Source: Candidatus Siliceabacter maunaloa
Lineage (GTDB): Bacteria > Actinomycetota > Thermoleophilia > Solirubrobacterales > Solirubrobacteraceae
Assembly (NCBI GenBank): GCA_024330185.1
Contig: JANDLV010000036.1
Coordinates: 1-41,667, forward strand
Reading direction: 5' to 3'
Length of the DNA: 41,667 nt
A model generated the notes under the pieces. It was given only the letters and a program-made list of their open reading frames with translations. It ran no database searches and was not told the DNA's origin. Shown here in pieces: positions 10,479-18,220 of this stretch (position 1 is the first letter of the stretch; the number at the start of each line of letters is the position of its first letter). Both the position numbers and the translations under genes were made by a program.

Positions 10479-11037
10479 CTAGTGGGGGCTCTCGAGCCCG
10501 CCGCCGCCGCGCTGGGCGTCGACGAGGAGGACGTTCTCGGTGGCGACGTGGGCGGCGCTGTCGGTCAGCTCGCGGAACAGCGCCTTGAGTGCTCGGACCC
10601 CTCGTGCGCGTGCTCGACGACCTCGTGGGCGAGCGTGAGCGCAGCCGCCTCGGCCTCGGCGGCGGGCGCCGTGCGGTGCAACAGGCCCAAGGTGCGGGCC
10701 TCGTCCATGCCGATGGTGCGCCCGGTGAGGATGAGGTCCTTGGCGGTGGCCAGGCCGGTGAGCGGGACGAGCCGTGCAGAGCCGACGGGCACGCCCATGC
10801 GAGCACCCGCCCACCCGAGCTTGAGGTTGTCGCCGCCCACCCGCAGGTCGCAGCCGGCGGCCAGCTCGGCTCCCGCGCCCACGCAGTTGCCCACGCACAC
10901 CGCGACCGTGGGGGCCGGGAAGGCCGAACGTCCAGGAGCTCGGCCAGTAGTGCGGAGTCCATGGCGTTGCGCCGCTCGGGGCGGTTCAGGCGCAGAACCT
11001 CCACGGCCCCGAGGCGCTGGCGCTCGACCGACGACAC
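10479..11037 (-). pseudogene. Enoyl-CoA hydratase/isomerase (crotonase) remnant, frameshifted with internal deletion
   Basis: Crotonase-like sequence is spread over three frames. From GTG 11037, frame A encodes VSSVERQRLGAVEVLRLNRPERRNAMDSALLAELLD. Near 10930 homology jumps to frame B: FPAPTVAVCVGNCVGAGAELAAGCDLRVGGD through GVPVGSARLVPLTGLATAKDLILTGR. Near 10600 it moves to frame C: VRALKALFRELTD, ending at 10479. Between frames A and B about 50-60 residues expected in the family are missing, including the first oxyanion-hole segment (the AGADL-type motif). This missing segment makes a simple read error unlikely for that junction; the second junction could be a one-base indel. The gene starts 30 nt from a divergent small membrane protein gene. 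Confidence 0.78.
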
Positions 11038-11052
11038 GGGGCGCGACCGTAC

Positions 11053-11058
11053 TAGAAT
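11053..11058 (+). promoter_or_regulatory. Likely -10 element (TAGAAT) of the small membrane protein gene
   Basis: TAGAAT at 11053-11058 is a good sigma70-type -10 hexamer, and the GTG start at 11068 lies 9 nt further, so the transcript would have almost no leader. I see no clear -35 box about 17 nt upstream. Confidence 0.4.
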
Positions 11059-11067
11059 GGATGGCCT

Positions 11068-11337
11068 GTGAAGCGCCTGACGACAAGTGTCTCGCTCGCC
11101 GCGCTGCTCCTGCTCGCCGCCGCCCCGCTCGCGGCTGCCCACGACGGCGGCGAGGGCTGGATCGGCGAGACCAACGACCTCCTCGTCACCGAGTTCGGCT
11201 TCCTCGTCATCGCCTTCTTCCCGCTGTTCATCCTGATGATGACCCTGATCCAGTGGAAGCTCGAGAAGCGCAAGGACGAGCGCAAGGCCGCGAGCAAGGC
11301 CCGCGCCGCCGACCCCCACGGGGCCGGCGGCTGGTAG
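11068..11337 (+). CDS. Small membrane protein with signal peptide (89 aa)
   Basis: 89 residues from GTG 11068. A Sec-type signal peptide (MKRLTTSVSLAALLLLAAAPLAAA, cleavage likely near AHDGG) is followed by a short extracytoplasmic stretch, one strongly hydrophobic helix (EFGFLVIAFFPLFILMMTLIQW), and a cytoplasmic tail of mixed charge rich in Lys/Arg/Ala (KLEKRKDERKAASKARAAD). No named family is recognised. It lies between two broken crotonase genes on opposite strands, and 15 nt before the second one begins. Despite the damaged neighbourhood it is intact, with strong GC3 bias. Confidence 0.78.
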   Translation: MKRLTTSVSLAALLLLAAAPLAAAHDGGEGWIGETNDLLVTEFGFLVIAFFPLFILMMTLIQWKLEKRKDERKAASKARAADPHGAGGW

Positions 11338-11352
11338 CTGCGGCCACCGACC

Positions 11353-11687
11353 GTGCCCGGCCACTACGAGCGTCGGGGGGCGCCGCCGTGCTGCTCGCTA
11401 TCGACCGACCGGCGCGGCGCAACGCCGTGGACGGCCCGGCGGCGCAGGCGCTGGCGCTGGGATCACGAGCGCTTCGAGGCCGACGACAAGGCCCGTGTCC
11501 TCGTGCTCACCGGCTCAGGCGAGGAGGCCTTCAGCGCGGGCGCCGACCTCAACGCCATCGAGACCCTCGGGCCACGGCTGGACGACCCTGGCGGTCCGCT
11601 GGGCTCCACACGGCGCATCGCCACCAAGCCGAGGGCCTGGAGCGCGAGGCCCGCAGCGGCGGGCGCCTTCTGCGCCTCAATCCTTGA
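11353..11687 (+). pseudogene. Second enoyl-CoA hydratase remnant, frameshifted and 3'-truncated
   Basis: From GTG 11353 the sequence reads VPGHYERRG, then at a G6 run near 11378 homology moves to another frame (GAAVLLAIDRPARRNAVDGPAAQALA). Near 11455 it returns to the first frame (HERFEADDKARVLVLTGSGEEAFSAGADLNAIETLGPRLDD, GPLGSTRRIATKP). The family's next segment (VIAAVEGHAVGGG-type) is absent. Homology stops at about 11637; a short stretch in a third frame (GLEREARSGGRLLR, ending 11687) might be a scrap of the C-terminus. It is not the missing half of the crotonase at 10479-11037: both carry the N-terminal region, so they are separate genes. Confidence 0.75.
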
Positions 11688-11736
11688 GCCGCTCGCAAAC
11701 GTCCCAGGAGCCCGATCCCCGATCCGGCGGCGCTTC

Positions 11737-11758
11737 GTGTCCCGGGTATTGGGGACAC
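11737..11758. repeat. GTGTCCC/GGGACAC inverted repeat upstream of the response regulator
   Basis: GTGTCCC at 11737-11743 pairs with GGGACAC at 11752-11758 around an 8-nt centre. It ends 7 nt before the ATG of the NarL-type regulator. It could be an operator, a 5'-UTR hairpin, or one copy of a dispersed palindrome, because a related palindrome lies at 13689-13706 on the other side of the two-component pair. Confidence 0.5.
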
Positions 11759-11765
11759 TTCCTCC

Positions 11766-12401
11766 ATGGAGGGTTCCGAGCGCGGTCCGAGACTCCTGGT
11801 CGCCGACGATCACGCACCGTTCGTGGAAGGCATCATCCGCGTCGTGCCAGAGCGATGCGGCGCCATAGTCGTCGCGGTCTGCTCGGACGGTGATCAGGCG
11901 TTGCGGGAGATCGAGCACCTCCAACCCGATGTGGCCATGCTCGACCTGCGCATGCCCGGTCTCGACGGCCGCCAGGTGCTCCGAGCTGTCAACGAGAGGG
12001 GACTCACGACTCGCATCCTGCTGTGCTCGGCCAGTCTCGAGCCCCCGTTGGTCCATGCCGCGCTGGGCGAAGGCGCCACCGGCTATCTCGCCAAGACGGC
12101 TTCGTGGGACGAGATCTGCGGGGCGGTCCTCGCGGTGGCCCGCGGCCAGATCTGGCTCTCACCGTCGCTACAGGCTGGACTCAATCGGCAGGTGGGCCTG
12201 CGAAATAGGCCGCTGAGCGACAGGGAGCGTCAGGTGATCACGCTGGCTGCCGACGGCTTGACGGATGACCAGATCGCCCGGCGCCTCTTCGTGAGCCGCG
12301 AGACGGTGCGCACCAACCTGAAGCGCAGCTCGAACAAGCTCGGCGTGTCCGGCCGCACCGCACTCGTCGCGACGGCGATCCGGCAGGGGTTGCTCGAGTG
12401 A
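11766..12401 (+). CDS. NarL/LuxR-family response regulator
   Basis: 211 residues. The receiver domain has the acidic pair in LLVADDHAPF (Asp14/Asp15), the phospho-acceptor Asp60 in VAMLDLRMPGLDG, the Ser switch region in ILLCSAS and Lys110 in GYLAK. A linker follows, then a C-terminal LuxR-type helix-turn-helix (about 148-205): LSDRERQVITLAADGLTDDQIARRLFVSRETVRTNLKR. The recognition helix ends in NLKRSSNKLG rather than the common HVxNILxKL. It overlaps the downstream sensor kinase by 4 nt (GTGA), so the pair is co-translated and presumably cognate. No Shine-Dalgarno is evident before the ATG, where the inverted repeat sits. Confidence 0.92.
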   Translation: MEGSERGPRLLVADDHAPFVEGIIRVVPERCGAIVVAVCSDGDQALREIEHLQPDVAMLDLRMPGLDGRQVLRAVNERGLTTRILLCSASLEPPLVHAALGEGATGYLAKTASWDEICGAVLAVARGQIWLSPSLQAGLNRQVGLRNRPLSDRERQVITLAADGLTDDQIARRLFVSRETVRTNLKRSSNKLGVSGRTALVATAIRQGLLE

Positions 12402-13633
12402 CCCTGAGTGAGGGCGGCGGAGCAGACCCCAAACTGACGCTTCGCGCCCTGGCCACCTTCCGCCTGGGACTCATACCGGCGGCGCTGGTCGCCCAGCGCC
12501 TCATTCCCCGAGACGGTACGGACAGCGGCCTCTTCGACCTCGTCCTGGCCGGTGGCCTGGCCTACGCGCTGTTGGGGATGCTGTTCGCCTGGCATGCCGA
12601 AGATCCTGCGGGCCCACTGCGCTGGTGGTCCGCCTGCGACCTCGCGTTCGTCGGGGCCCTCACGTTCTTCTCCGGCGGGGCCTCGTCCCCCGTCCGTTTC
12701 GCCTTCTTCGCGGTGCCCTTTGCAGCTGCTTTCCTCGCTCGGCCTCGCGGCGCGGCGTGCTGGTGTGTCACCGCGTTGTCGACCTACGCTCTGGTGGCCA
12801 TCGCGCGACCCGTCGGCGGCGCCGAGCCGGCTCTGAGCTACACTCTCGCGCAGCTCGGCTTCCTGGCTTGGGCGTCGGTCGCCGCGGTGACCTTTGCCGC
12901 GGCGTTGGGCCGTCGGACCGAGGAGCTGGGGGCAGAACGCGATCGGGCGCGCCGGCTCGCCGCGCAGGCCGTGGATACTGAGAGCCGCGAACGGCAGCGA
13001 CTCGCCGACGCGCTCCACGATCACGCCGTCCAGCACCTGTCGGTCGCGTCTCGCGACATCGGCTCAGCACTCGAGGGCGATCCTGGGCAGCTCGTCGACG
13101 CCAAGTCGGCTGTGGAGGAGGCGCTGCGCCAGCTCAGAGGCGAGATCTTCGACCTCTGCCCGCACGTGCTCGACCACGCGGGCCTGGACGGCGCCCTGGC
13201 GGAGCTCGTCGGACGTGAATCCCACCACGGCGGCTTTGTCCCCGATCTGACCGTCGATCCCGGCGTGGAAGGGGTCGCGGATTTGATCGTCCTCTCGACC
13301 GCGCGAGAGCTCCTGAGCAATGCGGCCAAGCACGCTCACGCACACCGGGTGACGATCCGGGTCGGGCAGGAGGATGGGTTCCTGATCCTGCGCGTCCTCG
13401 ACGATGGTCGCGGCTTCCGGGCGGAACGTCGTGAGGAGGCCATTCGGGAACTGCACTACGGCCTGATGGCCACCACGGAACGGATCGAGGCCCTCGGAGG
13501 CACCCTCGTGGTGGTCAGCGCGCCGGGCGCGGGAACCGCCGCAACGGCACGTATCCCAGTCGCCGCGGGACGGCTGCTCGCCGCCAGCGGTGCGCAGCGA
13601 GGGGAGCAGAGCGTGATCGCAGAGACCCTATGA
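12398..13633 (+). CDS. NarX/DesK-type sensor histidine kinase (HisKA_3)
   Basis: 411 residues from GTG 12398. Five or six membrane helices occupy about residues 15-175 with only short loops, so it probably senses something in or at the membrane. A coiled segment leads to the HisKA_3 H-box SRERQRLADALHDHAVQHL with phospho-acceptor His207. The ATP-binding domain has ARELLSNAAKHAHAH (N-box), LRVLDDGRGF (G1) and HYGLMATTERIEALGG (G2). This architecture matches DesK/NarX-like kinases paired with NarL regulators, and the 4-nt overlap with the regulator supports that. The stimulus is unknown; the two secreted-protein genes just downstream are plausible targets (inference). Confidence 0.92.
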   Translation: MTLSEGGGADPKLTLRALATFRLGLIPAALVAQRLIPRDGTDSGLFDLVLAGGLAYALLGMLFAWHAEDPAGPLRWWSACDLAFVGALTFFSGGASSPVRFAFFAVPFAAAFLARPRGAACWCVTALSTYALVAIARPVGGAEPALSYTLAQLGFLAWASVAAVTFAAALGRRTEELGAERDRARRLAAQAVDTESRERQRLADALHDHAVQHLSVASRDIGSALEGDPGQLVDAKSAVEEALRQLRGEIFDLCPHVLDHAGLDGALAELVGRESHHGGFVPDLTVDPGVEGVADLIVLSTARELLSNAAKHAHAHRVTIRVGQEDGFLILRVLDDGRGFRAERREEAIRELHYGLMATTERIEALGGTLVVVSAPGAGTAATARIPVAAGRLLAASGAQRGEQSVIAETL

Positions 13634-13688
13634 ACGCACCACGCACCGGCGAGCCGGCGAGGACGTCGGTTGCCAGCCGAAGCCTTGT

Positions 13689-13706
13689 GTCCCCATTTCA
13701 GGGGAC
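13689..13706. repeat. GTCCCC-N6-GGGGAC palindrome in a 159-nt gap
   Basis: GTCCCC at 13689-13694 and GGGGAC at 13701-13706 form a perfect 6-bp inverted repeat around ATTTCA. The 159-nt space between the kinase stop (13633) and the protease ATG (13793) otherwise shows only the protease ribosome binding site (GGAGG near 13780). It resembles the palindrome at 11737-11758, so the two bracket the regulator-kinase pair. It could be a weak terminator or a dispersed repeat. Confidence 0.45.
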
Positions 13707-13792
13707 GGCATTTGCACCTCTTGCAGGGACAGACGGGGACTCCGGCTCCGCCGAGAATGCTTCCGTCGCGTTCACCACTGGAGGGAAGTCGC

Positions 13793-14926
13793 ATGGGCCG
13801 GATCAGCATCACCGCCGCTTCAAGCTGGCGCGCTCGCCTGCTCGCCGCCGGGCTTGCGGGAGGTCTTACCCTACTAGTCGCGCCAGCGCCCCAAGCGTCG
13901 GTGCAATCAGGGCAGGTAGCCTGCTTTGCGCCCGGCGGCCCCAGCAGCGCCGACCGCACCAACGGCCGCAGCCCTCAAGGGGGCCCGGAGACTACCGAGG
14001 TCTTTGAGCGCGGCTACCAAGTCAATCGCTGCGACCGTGACGGACGTCTCATCGAGAGCGTGACGGCACGTTACATCACCGTGCCAGGCGCGCCGAGCGG
14101 CTACGTGCCGATCAGTAGGACCGTCCCGTGGGGTGACGGCTTTGCCAGCGACGCCGTCACCTACGGCGACTTCGTGAGTGACCCTGTCGCGGCCGCAGCC
14201 TGGCGAGGCGCCGAGGGCGAGCGACTTCGCGCTAGCGTAACTCCACCCACGCTGGGTGCTGACACGAGCCGCAATCGCAAGGCCGACAATGGCGAGGCGA
14301 CCACCGACGAGGGCGCCCGGCAGGGCGGTCGAATTCGCGCTGCGGTGGTCGGTCCGTGCGACGACTACACGTACACGCTGTTCGGCGGTAGCTGGACCGG
14401 CCGCTACTACAACTATTACACCCGTAACGCCACGTTCCCGGCTGGCGACACGACACGCGTCGAGATCACGCGCGGCCACCATCCATGGGACTACACGCAG
14501 AACGACTGCGGATTCAACGACATCACCAACCTCACGTCTCAATGGGCGGGAACCACATCGACGGCGTTTAATGTAACCTTCGACAACATCAGCGTGATCG
14601 ACTTTGGTGACATGGCGGAGATTGGAAAGAGCAACTCGACTACGGTTGGCCACGCGAGGGTCTGGAGCAACGGTAGCGGAAGCTATGTCGGTTCCGATCA
14701 GCGCTACAATAAGTACAAGGTGTGGGTTCACAGCGGGCAGGCCAGTGGCTACGACGTGTGGAACGTCGCCACCCATGAAACCGGGCACTCGATCGGACTC
14801 AAGGGTGACTTCACGGGAAGCAGCGATACGGAGCTGACCATGTTCGGCCGGACCGACTACGGCGAGACCAAGAGGCGCACGCTCGCGCGCGGCGACATCC
14901 TCGGCATGCGCGCGCTGTACCCGTAG
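13793..14926 (+). CDS. Secreted matrixin-like zinc metalloprotease
   Basis: 377 residues from ATG 13793, with a GGAGG ribosome binding site about 8 nt upstream. A signal peptide (ARLLAAGLAGGLTLLVAPAPQA) is followed by a ~150-residue propeptide-like region and the catalytic domain. The zinc motif HETGHSIGL (about residue 328) gives HExxH plus the conserved Gly, a Met-turn candidate lies in ELTMFGRTDYG, and the C-terminus TLARGDILGMRALYP matches matrixin ends. The third zinc ligand of metzincins should be three residues after the Gly; here that residue is Gly and the next is Asp, so the third ligand is shifted or lost. The next gene starts 2 nt after this one. The DNA is less GC-rich than its neighbours. 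Confidence 0.82.
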   Translation: MGRISITAASSWRARLLAAGLAGGLTLLVAPAPQASVQSGQVACFAPGGPSSADRTNGRSPQGGPETTEVFERGYQVNRCDRDGRLIESVTARYITVPGAPSGYVPISRTVPWGDGFASDAVTYGDFVSDPVAAAAWRGAEGERLRASVTPPTLGADTSRNRKADNGEATTDEGARQGGRIRAAVVGPCDDYTYTLFGGSWTGRYYNYYTRNATFPAGDTTRVEITRGHHPWDYTQNDCGFNDITNLTSQWAGTTSTAFNVTFDNISVIDFGDMAEIGKSNSTTVGHARVWSNGSGSYVGSDQRYNKYKVWVHSGQASGYDVWNVATHETGHSIGLKGDFTGSSDTELTMFGRTDYGETKRRTLARGDILGMRALYP

Positions 14927-14927
14927 C

Positions 14928-15962
14928 ATGCGCATCCGCTGGCTTGCCTTCCTGCTGGCCAACTGCGTCCTTGCGCAGTTGGCCAGCACGACCACCGCTC
15001 ACGCGGACGAGATCATCGCCCGCGAGCAGCGCCCTACGCCCATCAGCTCGTACGGAGACCGGGCGGCCTGGAGCAGCTACGACTCCTCCTCGGACGCCTT
15101 CCGACTCATGACCCGCGTCGGCGGGGTCACCAGCATGGCGCCGATCTCAGCTCGGTCACAAGCGTTCGACGTCGATCTAGGGGAGAACTCCAGCGGCGAA
15201 GCGGTAGCGGCCTACTCTCGTTGCCAGAACGCGTTCCCAATGCCCTTGGGGCAGGCTCAACGCCGGCCATCCGAGGGTTGCGACATCTATGTCCTCAACC
15301 TCGCCACCGGCACGGAGTCGAAACTGGAGGGACCGAGCACCCATGAATCCTCCGAGTACCTTCCCACGATCGCCGGTGATCAGGTCGCCTTCGTGCGTGT
15401 GTACGAGCGCCGGCCGGGACGACGCGGGCAACTGCCCTATCTCTACCTTCGCGACCTGGTGGGAGAACGGCCCTCCAGCCGCCTACCCGGCGGGGCACGG
15501 GGGCTCACCGACCGGCCCGGCCCCACTTCGCTGAACCTCAACGCCGAGTACCTCGTATTCGCGTGGGATCGCCTGCTCGACCGCAACACTTATCGCTCGC
15601 AGGTGCGTGTCGACGAGGTGAACGCAGACGAGCATCGGATGCTCCTTCAGACGACTCGTGACGACCAGCCCGGCGGACTCATCTCACCGTCCTTTGCGGG
15701 CTCCTGGGTGCTGTTCGGTGAGTGGGGCGCTCCCACAGGCTCACGAGACGAGCTGTATCGGGTGGACCCCCAGACGGGTGGCGGGCTCTTTGCGTCGGCG
15801 CCCCCGTTGCTGAGCTCGGTGGCGGCCACCGATAACGGCGATGGCTACTTTTACGTCAAGGCGGTGTCGCTGCGCGAGGACGGCAGCCAGAGCTGCCAAG
15901 GCGGTGGCTGCGAGATCGGACGCATCGACCAGATTCCCTCGGAAGGATTCTTCGCTGAATAG
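14928..15962 (+). CDS. Secreted TolB/beta-propeller-like protein of unknown function
   Basis: 344 residues with an N-terminal signal peptide (MRIRWLAFLLANCVLAQLASTTTAHA). The mature part has repeating segments that read like beta-propeller blades: ISSYGDRAAWSSY, CDIYVLNLATGTESKL, LPTIAGDQVAFVRVYE, LYLRDL, LNLNAEYLVFAWDR, LISPSFAGSWVLFGEW, ELYRVDPQTGG. The pattern 'did you observe X, then display Y' is common to TolB/WD40-like secreted proteins in this group of actinobacteria. Cysteines (SRCQNAF, EGCDIY, SCQGGGCEIG) may form disulfides. It starts 2 nt after the protease stop, so the two are one transcript and may work together outside the cell (inference). Enzyme activity is not indicated. Confidence 0.72.
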   Translation: MRIRWLAFLLANCVLAQLASTTTAHADEIIAREQRPTPISSYGDRAAWSSYDSSSDAFRLMTRVGGVTSMAPISARSQAFDVDLGENSSGEAVAAYSRCQNAFPMPLGQAQRRPSEGCDIYVLNLATGTESKLEGPSTHESSEYLPTIAGDQVAFVRVYERRPGRRGQLPYLYLRDLVGERPSSRLPGGARGLTDRPGPTSLNLNAEYLVFAWDRLLDRNTYRSQVRVDEVNADEHRMLLQTTRDDQPGGLISPSFAGSWVLFGEWGAPTGSRDELYRVDPQTGGGLFASAPPLLSSVAATDNGDGYFYVKAVSLREDGSQSCQGGGCEIGRIDQIPSEGFFAE

Positions 15963-15985
15963 CTCACTCTGGGCCCGATCGTGGT

Positions 15986-17638
15986 CTAGGTGCCCACCGC
16001 CACGCCCAGCGGGTTGGGGTTGCCTTGCAGCACCTCGACCTGGAGCCGGTCGCGGGGCACGCGGAAGCGGGCGAGGGTCGCGGTGGGGGACTGGTCGACC
16101 ATCACCGAGGCCGGCCCGCGGTAGGTGCACAGCAGCTCTTCGGGGCGGCACTCGAGCACTCCGTAGCCACGGAAGGCGTGGTTGTTGAACTTGATGTGGG
16201 GGTTCTGGGTCTCCAGGCGCTCGGTGAGCAGCGCGGCGTCGCGCGCCTGGTCTCCCGGCAGGAAGCCCAGCGTCTCGGGCACCCCCAGCGAGGTGATCGA
16301 GCCCCCGACGAACTCGGTCGCCGCCGGCCTGCCGCCCACGCGCCCGGTGGTGGTGACCAGGCCGGCGAAGAACGTGTGGATGTCGCCGGTGATCGCTGTG
16401 ACGTTGGCGATCTCGTTGTCGGCGACGAACTGCATGAGCTCCGCCCGCTCGGCGGCGTAGCCGTCCCACTGGTCGGGGTTGATGGGGTTGCCCAGGGGGA
16501 GGTCCAGCGCCATGAGCATGATCTGGTTGGCCAGCACCTTCCAGGTGGCGTCCGAGGCGGCCAGTCGGTCCTTCAGCCACGCCTTCTGGCGCTCGCCCAG
16601 CATCGTACGCCCCGGTTGGAACGACTCGCCACACGGCACGGAGGACCGGTCCCCGCACGGCTGGTCGTCACGGTACTGGCGCGTGTCGAGCAGGAACAGC
16701 TCGGCATTGGCGCCCAGGCGCAGATGGCGGTAGAAGCGGTTGGGCTCGGGGCAGTCGACGCGTCCGAAGGGCATCCACTCGCGGTAGGCCAGGAAGGCGT
16801 TGCGTCGCCGGTCCAGGAAGCCGACGCGCGGATCCAGCGTGGCCTCGCCGGGTTGCTGCGCGGCCCAGTTGTCCTCGACCTCATGGTCGTCCATGATGGC
16901 CATGAAGGGCGCGGCGGCGTGCATGGCCTGCATATGAGGATCACTGCGGTAGAGCGCGTACTTGGCCCGGTACTCGGGCAGCGTCTGTACCTCGGCGTCG
17001 CCGTTGGCGCCGGTGGCGTCGCGGCGCGCGTCGGGGCCCTGGTAGAAGGTGCGCTCGTAGATGTAGTCGCCCAGCGAGACGATCAGGTCGAGGTCGGGCT
17101 CCCGGGCGAGGCCGGCGTGGGCGGTGTAGAAGCCCGCCTGGTAGTCCTGGCAGGAGAAGAAGCCGATGCGCACCGGCTCGTGCGAGTCGCGCGGGCGCGC
17201 GGTGACGAAGCGCCCGACCGGCGAGTCGGCCCCCCGGGTGGCGAAGCGGTAGAAGTACTGCTCGCCGGGGCGCAGGCCCTCGCCGACGCGGGCGCGCACC
17301 ACGTAGTCGCGGACCTCGGCGGCTCGCACCCGCTGCGTGTGCACGACGTCGCTGAAGCCCGGGTCGCGCGCGATCTCCAGGGCCAGGCGCCCCGAGCGCT
17401 CGATGCCGTCGACGCGGCTCCACAGCGTCACCGCCCGCTGCGTCGGGTGGCCGCTGGCCACGCCGTGACGAAACGCACCGCCCTGGACCAGCCGGTCGCG
17501 CGAGCGCTGCGGGGTCTTGGGACAGGCGGGCTCCTCGCAGGCCGCCTCCGCGCCGGGCACGCGGCCCAGCGCCAGCCCGCCGGCCCCCGCGAGGGCCCCG
17601 GCGACGACTGTGCGGCGGGAGAGGAGGTTCCCGTGCAA
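15986..17638 (-). CDS. phoD: PhoD-family alkaline phosphatase/phosphodiesterase, Tat-exported
   Basis: 550 residues from TTG 17638. The N-terminus LLSRRTVVAGALAGAGGLALG is a twin-arginine signal, as in all characterised PhoD enzymes, which fold with Ca/Fe cofactors before export. Family motifs in order: N-terminal PhoD_N domain (VASGHPTQRAVTLWSRVDG), GFFSCQDYQAGFYTAHAGL, SLGDYIYERTF, AIMDDHEVEDNWAAQQPG (about residue 253) and ITGDIHTFFAGLV (about 416). PhoD releases phosphate from phosphodiesters and monoesters. Together with ppk1 it implies phosphate scavenging and storage. The start is TTG with no evident ribosome binding site. TTGACG at 17676-17681 (minus strand) could be a -35, but the -10 is unclear. 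Confidence 0.93.
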   Translation of the reverse strand: MHGNLLSRRTVVAGALAGAGGLALGRVPGAEAACEEPACPKTPQRSRDRLVQGGAFRHGVASGHPTQRAVTLWSRVDGIERSGRLALEIARDPGFSDVVHTQRVRAAEVRDYVVRARVGEGLRPGEQYFYRFATRGADSPVGRFVTARPRDSHEPVRIGFFSCQDYQAGFYTAHAGLAREPDLDLIVSLGDYIYERTFYQGPDARRDATGANGDAEVQTLPEYRAKYALYRSDPHMQAMHAAAPFMAIMDDHEVEDNWAAQQPGEATLDPRVGFLDRRRNAFLAYREWMPFGRVDCPEPNRFYRHLRLGANAELFLLDTRQYRDDQPCGDRSSVPCGESFQPGRTMLGERQKAWLKDRLAASDATWKVLANQIMLMALDLPLGNPINPDQWDGYAAERAELMQFVADNEIANVTAITGDIHTFFAGLVTTTGRVGGRPAATEFVGGSITSLGVPETLGFLPGDQARDAALLTERLETQNPHIKFNNHAFRGYGVLECRPEELLCTYRGPASVMVDQSPTATLARFRVPRDRLQVEVLQGNPNPLGVAVGT

Positions 17639-17710
17639 GGAGCGCGGCAGTATGATCGGCGCCGCGAGAAAGGAACGTCAACGTTCGGTGAACCGGGAGG
17701 CCGTCCACGG

Positions 17711-18220
17711 TCAGGAGCCCTCACCGTGGGCGGCCGTCAGATCTGCGAGATCCTGTTGATCCTGAGCTCGTCCGGCCGCCCGCTTCATCGTGAGCAGATC
17801 GCCGAGGGAGCACACCATGATCGCGATGCCGTCCAGCTCGACCTCGATCGCCCGTTTTGCGAGCGTTGCATAGGCGTGGTCAGCTTCGATGCCGGAGACC
17901 CACTGCATGATGTCGATGTCCCCCGCCGCAGTTGACAGTCTGAAGTTGCCGCCAAGGGCCAGATCCTCCGGGCGGGTCGGGTCGTAGGGCATCTCGTCCT
18001 CAGCGAAGTCACCGACGCCCGCCTGGCGCGCGTCCAGCCGGCGCAGCAGCGCTGCGAGGCGCCTGAGGTTCTCGGCCGCGGGAGACGGGCAGATGTCGAG
18101 ATCCTTGGTGGCACGGACGACGCCGTGCGCGATCACGGCGAAGCCGCCGATGACGACGTAGTCGACGCGCTCCTCAGCCAGGAGCCGGAAGAGCGTGCGG
18201 GCGTCCAGCGGCGTGCTCAA
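17711..18220 (-). CDS. Nucleotidyltransferase-fold protein (AbiEii/DUF6036-like), possible toxin
   Basis: 169 residues from TTG 18220. The motif YVVIGGFAVIAHGVVRATKDLDI contains the GG and Asp-x-Asp of the DNA polymerase-beta nucleotidyltransferase fold, and GDIDIMQWV supplies the likely third acidic residue. Proteins of this class include the toxin halves of AbiEii/MenT-type systems and stand-alone enzymes. TTG was chosen because it overlaps the TGA of the upstream small gene (TTGA), giving a coupled two-gene unit; the longer open frame upstream is out of character. Whether it is toxic or modifies tRNA is inference from the family only. Confidence 0.75.
   Translation of the reverse strand: MSTPLDARTLFRLLAEERVDYVVIGGFAVIAHGVVRATKDLDICPSPAAENLRRLAALLRRLDARQAGVGDFAEDEMPYDPTRPEDLALGGNFRLSTAAGDIDIMQWVSGIEADHAYATLAKRAIEVELDGIAIMVCSLGDLLTMKRAAGRAQDQQDLADLTAAHGEGS

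Noticed and set aside
17649-17681. phoD promoter (TTGACG with CATACT or GATCAT) and an AACGT-N2-ACGTT Pho-box-like repeat
   Set aside because: Spacing of the two -10 candidates is 18-21 nt and neither is convincing; the inverted repeat is only 5 bp per arm.
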